From positions 248,001 to 312,000 of the forward strand of contig OY253678.1 of NCBI GenBank assembly GCA_958009085.1: a stretch of 64,000 nt of DNA, written 5' to 3'. Both the position numbers and the translations under genes were made by a program. Source of the DNA: Protoeuglena noctilucae (lineage: Eukaryota > Chlorophyta > Pedinophyceae > Marsupiomonadales > Marsupiomonadaceae). The notes beneath the pieces are model-generated. The model was given only the letters and a program-made list of their open reading frames with translations. It did no database searches and was not told the DNA's origin. Shown here one piece after another: positions 20,125-30,585 of this stretch; position 1 is the stretch's first letter; every line of letters starts with the position of its first letter.

Positions 20125-21809
20125 ATGCAGGCCGCAATTTACGCGACATCCTGCAGAGGACTAGCGCGGGCGCATATTCGCCGCGCCGATCGAGGGTGAC
20201 ACCGGGCAGACGGGCAGCGCGGCCCAGAACTCGCTGCAGAGGACGAACGCCAACCCGAGACAGCCCTTCTTTTACGACCGCAGGTTGCTGTGCGTCGCTC
20301 CCCCTGCAGGTAGGACCCTCCTCCGCGATCTGTCGAGTCCGATATGCAGGGCGACGCAGCCGCCGCAGCCGTCCCAGGCCTCATCGCCGGCCAGCGTGGG
20401 CAGCTCGACGTCCCCTGAGCTGGTCGGCGAGGAGGCGGCGCGCTTCGTCCTTGCTGAGCAAAAGCTGTCGTCGTGGGTCGCTTTCTCGGCCGTCCTGGCC
20501 GTCGTGATGGCCATCCTCTACGCCGTGTGGATCCAGGCAAGCGGCCGACACAACAGCAGCAGGCACAACTCGTGCATCGGCACTGCCAGGGACGCTGTCC
20601 CGACACGGGCTCCCTCACCCTACCGCAGCCGGGGTTCGGACTCGCAGACGACTACGTCGCGTGGCTCAAGTCCTTCTCTTCCGACCCTGAGGTCGTCATC
20701 GTGGAGATTCTGCTGATATTCGCACTCTTCCACTCGGGCCTGGCGGGTCTCAGGTGCGCTTCCAGTCGGTGAAAGACCGCCTGTTGGCATGTGGAACATA
20801 TGAGGTGAGGTGCGCTTCCAGTCGGTGAAAGACCGCCTGTTGGCATGTGGAACATATGAGGTGGTCAACGCCTGCCCAGCTCCATCCGCGCAGGCCGTGG
20901 GGCGAGCAGCTGATCGGGGAGAGGGCGTACCGCGTGCTCTTCGCCTCCATCTCCCTCCCCCTGGCTGTGGTGGCCGTCTTCTACTTCATCAACCACCGCT
21001 ACGACGGCACGCCCCTGTGGAACGTGCGGGGAGTGCCCGGGGTCCACGAGGCGGTGTGGGTGTCGTCCCTGGTGTCCTTCTTCTTCCTGTATCCATCCAC
21101 GTTCAACTTGCTCGAGGTGGCGGCCGTGGACAAGCCTAAGCTGCATCTGTGGGAGACGGGGATCATGCGCATCACGCGGCACCCCCAGGTGCGCTGAGCA
21201 GGGGGCCGGGCTTCCGTGGCAGACGCATCGCTGTGCGGCCTTGCACCGGAGGGACATCTCCACACGCAGGCATGGGGCCAGCTGCTGTGGTGCCTCGCCC
21301 ACACCCTGTGGATCGGCAACTCGTTCATGGTCGTCACGTCCGCGGCCCTCTGCGCCCACCACTTCTTCGGCTGCTGGCACGGGGACCGGCGCCTCGAGGC
21401 CAAGTACGGCGACGCCTTCCTGGCGGTGAAGGAGAGGACCTCGATCGTCCCATTCCAGGTACTTGGCGTTGAGTATCGGCGCCCGCTCCAGCCCTGAGCC
21501 AAGTGGCGGAGGAGCACCCACAGCGTCTCCTCAGTGGACCGACCCTTTCCCACTGCTGCCTGCCGCAGGCCGTCCTCGAGGGGCGCCAGCAGCTCCCTCC
21601 CGACTACTGGAAGGAGTTCCTCAAGGCGCCCTACTTTGGGATCGTGGCCTTCTCTGTGGGGTGAGGCGCCCTGCATGCCTGCTTAGGTGCACCTGCGCCT
21701 GCTATGCCTGCTTAAATGCACAGGTTCAGAGGCCCCCTGCCGTTGCCTTCGCAGTGCGTATCTGTGCCACCCGCTCATGCAGCGGGCGTCCTACTGGCTG
21801 AACTGGTGA
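20125..21809 (+). CDS. Z-ISO: 15-cis-zeta-carotene isomerase
   Basis: Z-ISO is a plastid membrane haem protein of the NnrU family that isomerises the 15-cis bond of zeta-carotene in carotenoid synthesis. Seven exons join in frame: 20125-20195, 20284-20536, 20629-20753, 20894-21188, 21270-21458, 21569-21660, 21755-21809. The first gives a transit-type leader (MQAAIYATSCRGLARAHIRR). Then come PELVGEEAARFVLAEQKLSSW, FALFHSGLAGLR, GEQLIGERAYRVLFASISLP, FYFINHRYDGTPLW, FFFLYPSTFNLLEVAAVDKP, LHLWETGIMRITRHPQ, WCLAHTLWIGNS, DYWKEFLKAPYFG and LCHPLMQRASYWLNW. The histidines in HSGLA and RHPQ fit the haem-ligand pattern. The intron at 20537-20628 has GC-AG ends, and that at 20754-20893 holds a 56-bp tandem duplication. 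Only 10 bp separate its stop from that of the convergent aldolase. Confidence 0.96.
20537..20628 (+). other. GC-AG intron in Z-ISO
   Basis: The boundary reads ATCCAG|GCAAGC ... ACCGCAG|CCGGGG. Joining them gives VWIQ-PGFGLADD, which matches the family sequence around WI...GFG. No GT donor nearby keeps the frame and the match. Confidence 0.8.
20752..20863. repeat. 56-bp perfect tandem duplication inside a Z-ISO intron
   Basis: Copy one is 20752-20807 and copy two 20808-20863, identical base for base. Each begins with AGGTGCGC, so the 5' splice site of the intron (20753|20754) is present twice; use of the second would insert a 54-base in-line extension. Both copies apart from their first two bases lie in the intron ending at 20893. 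Perfect identity suggests a recent event, or an assembly artefact. Confidence 0.95.
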
Positions 21810-21819
21810 TAGTCAGAGT

Positions 21820-22774
21820 TTAAGCACGATCGAGGAGTGCGCGGACGGCACCCACGTCCGCTAGCGAGGCCTTCTTCAGCAGCCCGACGTCCACCGCCCC
21901 CGCCACCATGTCGTACGTACCGCTTGCCAAAAGCCTGGCCGAGGCCTCGGGGCCTCCGGAGCAGTACCCGCACACCAGCTTCCCCTGGGCGCGTGTGGCA
22001 GCCACGATGGCGTCCAGGGCGGCCACGACCCTGCGAGCAGCCTCCCCGCCCGGAGTGTCGGTCGCCAGCGGTGGCCGTGAGCTGCAGTTGCGCAGACGCT
22101 GGGCCGCCGCGCCTGGCCCGACCTGGCATCGTCGGTGTTCCCCGGGCATCCCAGGCTGCTGCTGAGGTCCAAAGGGCCGAGGAACACACCGGAGATGCCC
22201 TCCGTCTTGAGAATTTCCGCGGCACAGTCCGCCCCCGCCTGGGTCTCGATCTACACAACGGGGTTGGGCAGCAGGGTTGTTGACTCACGTCCCTGCGGCG
22301 CAACGCTATGGGCCTAACCCATGTGCGCACCTGCGGCAGGATCATGACCCTGTCCTTGTACGCGTGGAGGTAGTCGGGGTCGGTGCCCCACCTCGAGGCG
22401 CGGACGAGGGGGTAGGCCACGCCCCTCACTCCGCCGTCGTGTGGGTAACGGCATGCGGCAATCACGCCCGCCGCTGCCTCGGGGGTGCTGATGAGGGGCA
22501 CGATGATACCATCGGGGCCTATGTCCAGGGCTCGCTTCAGCACCTCCGCCCGGTCACACTCGACCCTGAGCAAGACCGTCCGGGCCCCTCCTGCTCGCGC
22601 GGCCTGCAGCATGGCCGTCGCCGTCTCGAATCCGATGGGCGAGTGCTCCATGTCGACGACCAGGAAGTCAAAGCCCATGCACGCCATGAGCTCGGCCACA
22701 TGCGGGCTGCCGCTCATCAGGAACGCGCCGTATGCGGGAGTCTTCGCTCCTTTGGCTGGCAACTGCCGTTGCAT
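21820..22774 (-). CDS. HpcH/HpaI family aldolase
   Basis: This family cleaves 2-keto-3-deoxy acids (for example 4-hydroxy-2-oxoheptanedioate) by a metal-dependent class II aldol reaction on a TIM barrel. Seen: YGAFLMSGSPHVAELMACMG, then FLVVDMEHSPIGFE (barrel strand with the catalytic-loop His), RVECDRAEVLKRALDIGPDG, IIVPLISTPEAAAGVIAACRYP, GVRGVAYPLVRASRWG, DYLHAYKDRVMILPQ, a later segment GISGVFLGPLDLSSSLG (the metal-site glutamate region lies just upstream, IETQAGADCAAEILKTEG), and the last barrel strands CGYCSGGPEASARLLASGTYDM. The ATG at 22774 is the first in frame, but it leaves only about 10 residues before the barrel; an upstream exon could encode a leader. At least two introns interrupt it (around 22320-22270 and 22140-22080). 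The true substrate is unknown. Confidence 0.87.
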
Positions 22775-23684
22775 TGCGCAGGGGCGTCTGGCGTGCCCTC
22801 GGGCTGCACTCCCAGACCTCTGGCCGCAACGGGAGGGGATGCCTCGCCACAGGTATGCGCTCGTGCGCGCAGAAACCATGTAAAGGGGACCAACTGGGCC
22901 TAGCCCCGCGAATTTGGGCTCCGTTCCGGACGCTGTCACCGGTCTTGACGCACAACTGAGGTGCGGGGCAGCCACAGGGTTCTCCAATGCCCATAACGCC
23001 GATCTGGCACCATGCCAGTGGGCCGTTGAGCCCCCGCAGCGAAGACCCCGTCCTGTGCGGAAGCGGCGCCCAGTTTAGGTACCCGGGGAAGCCTGTCACG
23101 GTGGCTCGGGGACAGGGGACCGCCGGGGTTGGACTTTCGCTTCCTTGACTCCCTGCCGGGCCGCCTGCTCGGCAGACGGGGCCCGCGGCCGCTTCACAGA
23201 CCGAATCAAGGGCGGCGTGCTTGAGGCGCAGGGCGTCAAAGTGCTGCGTTGGGGGGAAGGTGCGCCTTTCGCCCGGCTGCCTCCTGCGGTGCCCGCCGTG
23301 GCGGGAGGGCGGGAGCTTGGTCAACTTGCATGAAATTGCTGGCTTGCCAATCGAGATCTGGGGGATCCACCCCCTGCGCGCCGAGGGCCGCGAGGGGTGC
23401 CAGAGATGGCCGGGGAGCGCGCGATGCAGGCTGCCGGGGGCGGGCGCGTGGGCGGACGGGAAGGCGTTGGCGAATGGCACGTCGACGCGTGCTCGATCGC
23501 TGCCTCGCCCTCTCCCTGGGCTGCCCGACCTCACAACAGTCGCTTCGGGCCGCCGCTCCCTCGGGACAGGGGCCCGCGGGTGCCCGAGCTCGATGCCTTC
23601 GAACGTTGGTGGCACGCTGCGCTGTCCGCGAACGCGCGGAGCGGCGAGCGAGGCAAGGATGCTCCCCCCGGCCGCAACTGCAGG
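22775..23684. other. Divergent intergenic region before Sec61 alpha
   Basis: About 900 bp between the minus-strand aldolase and the plus-strand Sec61 gene. Long open frames cross it on both strands but carry no recognisable family. A CAG directly before GATG at 23680-23684 looks like a splice acceptor, so part of this region is probably the 5' UTR and a leader intron of Sec61. Confidence 0.4.
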
Positions 23685-25682
23685 ATGTCGTCGTTCAAGC
23701 CCCTCCACGCGCTCAAGTCGATCGCGTCATGGATCCCCGACATTGAGCGCCCTCTTCCGGGCAAGAAGGTGCCGCTGAAGGACAAGTTCCTCTACACGGC
23801 CGTCGCCCTCTTCGTCTTCCTCGTGTGCTCCCAGCTGCCGCTCTACGGCATCAAGACCAACACAGGGTCGGACCCCTTCTACTGGGCGCGCATGATCATG
23901 GCGTCCTCGAAGGGCACCCTCATGGAGCTGGGCATCGGGCCCATCGTCACGTCGGGCATGGTCATGCAGCTGCTCGTCGGCACCCAGGTGCGCTGTGCCA
24001 CGCCGGGCCGGGCCGCGGGCACGGCGCGGGCGCCTCGCGCCGGGAGCCGGAGCATTTATCGTGAACGTGCGGTCCAATCCCCCGCAGCTCATCTCGATCG
24101 ACACGAACGTCAAGGAGGACAAGGCGCTCTACAACGGCGTGCAGAAGCTCTTGGCCCTGCTCATCACGGCCGGCGAGGCCATCGCGTACGTCTTTTCGGG
24201 CATGTACGGCAACGTCTCCACGGAGCTTGGCCCCCTGAACACGACCCTCATCATCCTCCAGCTCATCGCGGCCGGCATCGTGGTCATGCTCCTGGACGAC
24301 CTCCTGCAGAGCCCCGAGCCCGGGCGCGTCGACGGCTACGGCCTCGGGTCCGGCATCTCCCTCTTCATCGCCACCAACACCTGCGAGATGGTCGCCTGGC
24401 AGGCCTTCTCCCCCCTCACGGTCGCACGTGAGACGGGCACGCAGTTCGAGGGCGCGGTCGTGTCGCTGGTGTCCTCGCTCTTCTCCGAGCGGGACAAGGT
24501 CCGCGCCATCAAGAACGCCTTCTACCGCACCAACAGCCCCAACCTCTCGAGCCTGCTGGCCACGGGTGCGTCGGGTGACCGACGCGATGACAGGCACCGC
24601 CACGGGGTTCGGCCCCCTCCCTCATACCGCCACCCCTTCGTCTCGCCCCCGCAGCCGTCATCTTCATGCTCGTCATCTTCCTCCAGGGCTTCCGCGTCGA
24701 GCTCCCCATCACCAGCCGCAAGTCGGCGGCGTACAAGAGCACCATCCCCATCAAGCTCTTCTACACCTCCAACATGCCCATCATCCTCCAGTCCGCCCTC
24801 GTCTCCAACCTGTTCTTCCTCTCCCAGCTCCTCTGGCGCCGCTTCGCCCAGGACGGGAAGGGCCTCGTCGCGCGCCTCGTCATGCTCCTGGGCCACTGGC
24901 AGTACATCCAGACGGGGCAGCTCAAGCCCGTCAACGGCCTCATCTACTACCTGTCGCCCCCGTCCTCCGTGGTGAGTGCGCGCCCCCGGCTTTGCTGCAC
25001 ATCAACGGGCCTCCATGCACGCAACACGGTGCTCCCCTTGCAAGGGCGAGCCCAGCACCTTCGCCCCCGCCCGCGCCGCAGACGGAGGCGTTCACGGACC
25101 CGCTGCACTTCGTGCTGTACGTGGCCTTCATGCTCACGTCCTGCGCCCTCTTTTCCAAGGTCTGGATCGAGATCTCGATGCAGTCGGCCAAGCACATTGC
25201 CAGCAGCCTCCGCCAGCAGAACATGAAGCTCGCCTTCGCTCGCGACGACCCCAAGGCCATGCAGGCGAGCGCCGGGCCGCGTGGGCGGGGGAGGCATGCA
25301 TGTCGCAATGCCCTCCCAGCGCGGGGGCGTGTCTGGAGCTCCCCGCCCCTTCTGCTTCCTCTCGCGCAGGAGCAGCTCAACCGGTACATCCCGACGGCCG
25401 CGGCGTTCGGCGGCATGTGCATCGGCCTGCTCACCATCGCCGCCGACCTCCTGGGCGCGGTCGGGTCCGGCACGGGCATCCTGCTCGCCGTGGTGAGGCA
25501 TCGGCAGCTCGTCCTCGTGGGGGTGTCCTGAATGCCCAAGTCAGCCGAGGCAGGTCGCTATACTCGGGACAGCAAAGAGACCGACTCCGTCTCGGTGTCC
25601 CTCGCAGACCATCGTCTACCAGTTCTTCGAGGCGATCGACAAGGAGCGCAAGGAGGCCATGGGCGAGACCATCATCGGCTGA
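23685..25682 (+). CDS. SEC61A: Sec61 alpha, ER protein translocation channel
   Basis: Sec61 alpha forms the protein-conducting pore of the endoplasmic reticulum. Six exons: 23685-23987, 24088-24565, 24655-24971, 25082-25264, 25370-25492, 25608-25682. Seen: the N-terminal FLPEIE-type motif as [149 protein letters not shown]-type [15 protein letters not shown], and [11 protein letters not shown]. Length, about 490 residues, is close to the family norm. Between LLDDLLQ and GYGLGSG there are about 7 extra residues (SPEPGRV) that the usual QKGYGLG lacks. The intron at 25265-25369 begins GC rather than GT. Confidence 0.97.
25265..25369 (+). other. GC-AG intron in Sec61 alpha
   Basis: The boundary reads ATGCAG|GCGAGC ... 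CGCGCAG|GAGCAG and joins AMQ to [18 protein letters not shown] at about 25280 would add extra residues absent from the family. Confidence 0.7.
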
Positions 25683-26102
25683 GCCGCCGCGCGACTCTGC
25701 AAGGGGAGGACTGCTGAGGGAAACTTCAGCGAGGGGGGAGGGGCAGTGGCTAAGCATGGGACGGCTTTTGTGTTTGTGAGTGCTTCGCTGTTTGTTCACG
25801 GATGCGTTGCTCGATGCCCGTCGCGATGCCGCTGCGCAGGGGTTAGGCGCAGGCACGACGTTGGAAGGCCATGTGCCTGACACTGACACCGCAGTTGCCG
25901 CAGTTCAAAATCAGCCCTGGCGCCTCGCACTTACGACCGCGCATGTGTTCGTCAATGAAGAGAGCTAGACTCACTCCCTCCCTGGGCTCGAACGCCGAAT
26001 GGGATTGCGTGCACTGGGGCGTGGCGTGCACGGCCGAGCACATCTCGCAGTGGCGGGCGCATCGGAGGGGTCTGGCTGGACCTTGATACTGCTGTCGATA
26101 TC
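25683..26102. other. Intergenic region, no recognised gene
   Basis: About 420 bp between two plus-strand genes: the Sec61 3' UTR and the upstream region of the coiled-coil gene. Its base composition is more balanced than the flanking coding DNA. No repeat or RNA gene was seen. Confidence 0.4.
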
Positions 26103-29100
26103 ATGAATCAAACGCCCGAGGCTCCGGCTACAAGGCTTGCCTCGTCGGCGCTGCGACCGCCCGACTCTGTGCTCAAGACGCCTGCGTCCTCCCGTGCGTA
26201 CCGCTGCGGCAGCGCGGGCTGCCGATGCGTCGATGCCGTCGATCTGATGCTAGTGGCTGCAGTTAGGTGGGATCGCTCTGCCCCAGGGCGAGAGCGACGT
26301 GCAGAAGCGCAGCGTTTCAGCTCCGTCCCCGCCACGATTCTGTGCGCGCAGGCAGGATCGCACAGGAGGCAGAGAGGGTTTTGGAGGACCTTCGTAGGGC
26401 GGTGCTCGGTCCGCGAGGCGCATCCACGTCTCCAGAAGTGCAGGACTATGGAGGGCGCATGGCGCGCCCCAAGGCGCCCGCGTTCGACATCAACGAACGC
26501 ATCCAAGACCTGGAGGCGCGGCTGCGGACACCCATCCGAAGGAAGCCGGCGTCGACCGACGACCGTGGACGTCGTGCGGACCTCACGGGTGCGTTTCCAG
26601 GACGTGCCATGATGTCTTGCCCAAAAAAGGGGCCAGGTGCAGGCGTGCTGCACGCTCATAACCAGGCTGCCCTCGCTGCAGGCCTGGGATCGAGCCCCGG
26701 CTCGTCGTTCCTGGAGCTGTCACGTGCCAGCAGGACGCCGCCGCGGCAGCAGCCGGCACCAGCAGCGGGGCCCAGGCAGCAGCCCGGCAGCGCTGCGTTT
26801 GCCGCGACGACCGCGGGCGTGGCAGAAGAAGCCTACAGCCGCAGGGCCACGGGAGCCAGGCAGGCCCTGCATTCACACGCGGGAGGAGCCTGGGGCCCCA
26901 CCGAGCGCCACGAGGGTCGTTGCGAGAGTCGCCGAGCGGAGGAGGCACTCGGCGACAGCTTTGAGCGGGCTTTGACGGAGGTGAGACCGGGTCGGCACCG
27001 CCATCGGGATCTGAGCGTCCGCACCGCCATGCTTTGTCACGGTGTTCCCTCGTGGTTGCTCCACCCTCGCAGGCATCCCGGGACATCAGCCGCGCACTGG
27101 ACCAGCGTACATCAGCATCGGGATCCAGGGACACTGCATCTGGGGCTCGGCCCTGGGCGGACTCGAGCGGCCACGGAAGGCAAGGTCAGCCCTCCCCATC
27201 CCCCGAGCGCAGGTCCGGGGCTGGCAACAGCGCCCACGCCCCATCGGCACCTCGCGCAGTGGAGTCCACCCGCGGCGGCAGGGACCCCTCGCCTCATGAC
27301 CTGGCCCCGTCCCCATCAGGGAAGGGCTCGGTTGGGACCAGGACGGAGACTGCCGAGGGCAGGGGCCGTGGGTCGTTTGGGCCCGGCGACGCGGCTGTGA
27401 GGGCGCTGCTGGACGGGACGGAGCGCCTGGAGGCGGAACTCGCGGCCCGAGGGCGGGAGAGAGCGCGAAGGGCGTTAGCGGGGGGCAATGGGCGAGTGAA
27501 GGAGGCCCGCTTGTCAGGGCAAGGGGCGTCGACTGGGCCCTCGGGTGCTGGCGTTCGCGACAGTGCAGAGGGCGAGGGGGCACTCGGCACAGCCAGGGGT
27601 GCAGGGTACCGGGGTGACGGTGGGCGCATCTCGCAAGCGACAGAGCCTAGGACTGGGCCATCCGCGAGGGAGGGGCTGGAGAGGTCGGCCGTCGCGAGCG
27701 CATCCCCGCCTCGTAAGCCTGTCGAGACGAGGTCCGCGTGGCAGGGGGAGGGGGCTGGGGTGCGAGGGTCGGGGTCGTTCAGCCGAGGTGTGACGGCCGA
27801 TGAGGCAGGGGGGCCAGTCGCTGCAGAGGCGCCCATGCGGGCAGGCACAAAAGCGGAGGCCGTCTCTTCCGCGCCGCGGGAGCGCCGCAGCGAAGACGCC
27901 GATGTGCGTGGCAGTCGCGACGCGGGTGTGCGTGAATCGGACGGGGCTCGTCGGGAGGCGTGGGCGGGGGCCACGGGCCCCGAGGACAGGTCCGGACAGG
28001 CCACGGGGACGCGGTACGTGGTGAACGAGGCGCAGGCAGAGGCACGGCGCTTGCAGAGACAGGCGAGCGTTGCCCTGCATGGCGCGGTGGCTGCTGGATC
28101 GGGCTCGCTGGCATTGGTGTTGTGACATGTTGCGCTCGGCAGGTGGACGACCTCGCGCGGCGGCTGAGTCAGCTAGAGGACGAGAAGGCGAGGCTAGCGT
28201 CTGAGGCGGTGGAGGCGCGTGCGAGGGCACTCGACGCCGAGGAGACGTCGCGGCGGGACAGGGCGGCACGGCGAGAGGCCGAGGACACGGTAGCGCAGGT
28301 GGGTGGCTGTGGCAGAGTCTGCGTGGGCTGCACTGCAGCGCAACTGGCGTGTGCACTGCTGAGGTGGCTGCTTGGCTGCGTGCAGAGGGACCGGGAGGTC
28401 GCTGCGGCGCGCGAGGCTTCTGATCGGGAGTCGCAGCGTGCGGAGGCCCTGCAGGAGGAGCTGAACAAGGTGCCTGTCTACACAACATGCGATGCCACGC
28501 AAGGCGCACTGTCACTATCTCAGTGTGCTTGACTCGGCAGCTGTGTAATCGCCGCGCGGGCAGACGCAACTCCCTCGCCCCGCATCTCTGTGCTTGTTTT
28601 GCTCCCCCAGTGTCGCGACCTGGCCAGCGATGCGGGGCGCCTCGAGGCTCAGCTGGGAGAGGCGGCGTCGCGTCAGGCTGCTTTAGAGCAAGATCTCGCG
28701 GAGGCGCGTAGGGACGCGGAGGAGGAGCGGGGCAAGCGGGCACAGGCAAGTTGACTGCAGGCGGGCTGTGCTTGGTGACTGGTCAGGTTGGGTGCATGCG
28801 AGCGTGCAGCACCGAGCGTGTTACAGCAATGATGTTCGTTCCATGTCTGCGCAGGTGGAGGACCTGGCGAGGAAGCTGAAGGACAAGCTGTTGGAGACGG
28901 TGTCGCGCCTCAATGCGTCCAAGGCCAAGCTGCAGGGGGCGGACGCCAGCACGCGGTCCCTGCGCGATGAGAACGCGAGACTCAAAGCCGACGTCGACCG
29001 GCTTAGCGGGGAACTCAGCGCTGCTGCCGCGGACCTGGACGGGGCCAGGGTGAGGCCGCTTGACCTGGGGCTGGGTCAGGCCTTGCCATGCAGCAGAGGC

Positions 29101-30424
29101 ATCACATGCTTGGGAGTCCTCGCGCCGTGCAGGGTGAGCGTGACCGGGCCCGGGCGGAGGTCAAGCGGCTCGGCGGGGTGTGGTCCGAGGAGCGCGCGAG
29201 GAGGGAGGCGTGCGAGCGTGACCTAGGTGACGGCCACCCACGCAACCATGCTCGCACACGCTTGCCTTGCGAGGTATCGGTCTCCCACGGCCCCGGACTG
29301 GCTGTCGCTGCGGGCAGGGAGGGCAGCGCGTTTTGCAGTGCCGAGAGACACCCGCTGGCTCGTCTGCTTGCAGAGGCCGCACGCCAGGACGCTTCGACCG
29401 CGAAGGCCAAACGGGACGCCGCCCTGGAGCGTCTGTCGGCAGCGCAGGCGGAGATCGACGACAAGGGCGGGCTGCTGGCGGACGTGGAGCAGCAGATCAC
29501 AGACCTGGAGGGGACGGTGCAGCAGACAGCGCAGGTGACGAGGGCGGTGTTGCTGCTTGCATACTGAGACCCTGGCTGAGGGACGGGACGAGCCAGGGAT
29601 ATGCGAGCGCCGATCCATGCTCATGACGCCGCATGTGCATGTTGTGAATGTGGTCTATGCGCTTTTCCCTCTCAGGAGAACCGCGTGTTGGTGGAGCAGC
29701 TGGAGCGTGTGCGGACAGAGGTGCAGGACCTGATGGGGCAGCGGGGAGCTCTCGAGGGCCGAGGACGAGCCCTGGAGGCAGAGCTGGGCCAGGCGCAGGA
29801 GGCTCTGGCGCACAAACACGCCGAGTGCGAGCAGCTGGTGGGTGCAGCCGTGGGGCGTGCAGCGGCTGCCATACCCGCCCCAGCTGCGCAGGGAGTGGTC
29901 GGCGATCCCTTGGTGTGCGAGTGACCTGCAGACGCGTCAGGTCCAGTCTCTAGCGCGGGACTTGGAGGCGGCGCGGGAGGAGGCGGAGTTCCAAGGGGAC
30001 GAGAACCGGGGGCTGGAGGGCATGGTCAAGGGGTACGAGGAGCAGAACCAGGTGAGCAGGGTGGTTGAATGGCTTTCATGGTTTATCGACACGGACCCTG
30101 TGTGGGGACGAAGAACGCTGGTCCCTGTCAGGAGGTGTTGGTGTAAACCATGGAGTGCGCTACGTAGCCTGCTTGGTTTGAACAGCTGGCTGCCTTCTGT
30201 CGCAGGAACTGGCGGAGAAGGTGGAGTTTCTGGAGGGCCAGCTCGCGGCCAAAGTGCGGCAGCTGCAGTCGCTGTCGAAGGTGGACGTGGCCACGATGGA
30301 GGAGGAGCTGGACCGCAAGGGGCGGGAGGTGCGGCAGCTGCAGGCCCAGGTGGAGAGCAAGACGCTGGAGGCCGCCGCGCTGCGGCAGCAGCTCAAGAGC
30401 CTCGGCGTAGGGGCCGAGCGGTGA
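26103..30424 (+). CDS. Long coiled-coil protein with disordered N-terminal half, function unknown
   Basis: The ATG at 26103 starts MNQTPEAPATRLASSALRPP, and a join to RIAQEAERVLEDLRRAVLG follows. A second exon contains FDINERIQDLEARLRTP. The middle (about 27080-28070) is a Ser/Gly/Arg/Glu-rich disordered segment of about 330 residues. From 28143 on, at least ten exons encode almost pure heptad-type coiled coil, for example VDDLARRLSQLEDEKARLAS, LARKLKDKLLETVSRL, LLADVEQQITDLEG, ENRVLVEQLERVRTEVQDL, and the last, LDRKGREVRQLQAQVESKT, ends LKSLGVGAER with the stop at 30424. Nearly every coiled-coil exon begins after and ends with CAG in phase 0. Such proteins often scaffold centrioles, basal bodies or Golgi membranes; I cannot choose among these. 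Long antisense frames (up to 411 aa) here are shadows. Confidence 0.7.
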
Positions 30425-30585
30425 CGACGCCACGCTGTGCACGCCGAGACGAGGGCAAACCCTAGGGTATGCGTGAGGATCTGTTTGAAGCGGCCGTTGC
30501 GGCGATCCGATCAGACCTCGCATGCTCGTCTTCTGTAGCAGAGCGCGATTGAAGCTGAGGCTAGTCACTGCCCCTGGGCTGTGGA

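Noticed and set aside
27514-28749. 411-residue minus-strand open frame opposite the coiled-coil gene
   Set aside because: Composition (Pro/Arg/Ala/His) is that of the complement of Gly/Ser/Glu codons. The sense strand has splice-bounded coiled-coil exons.
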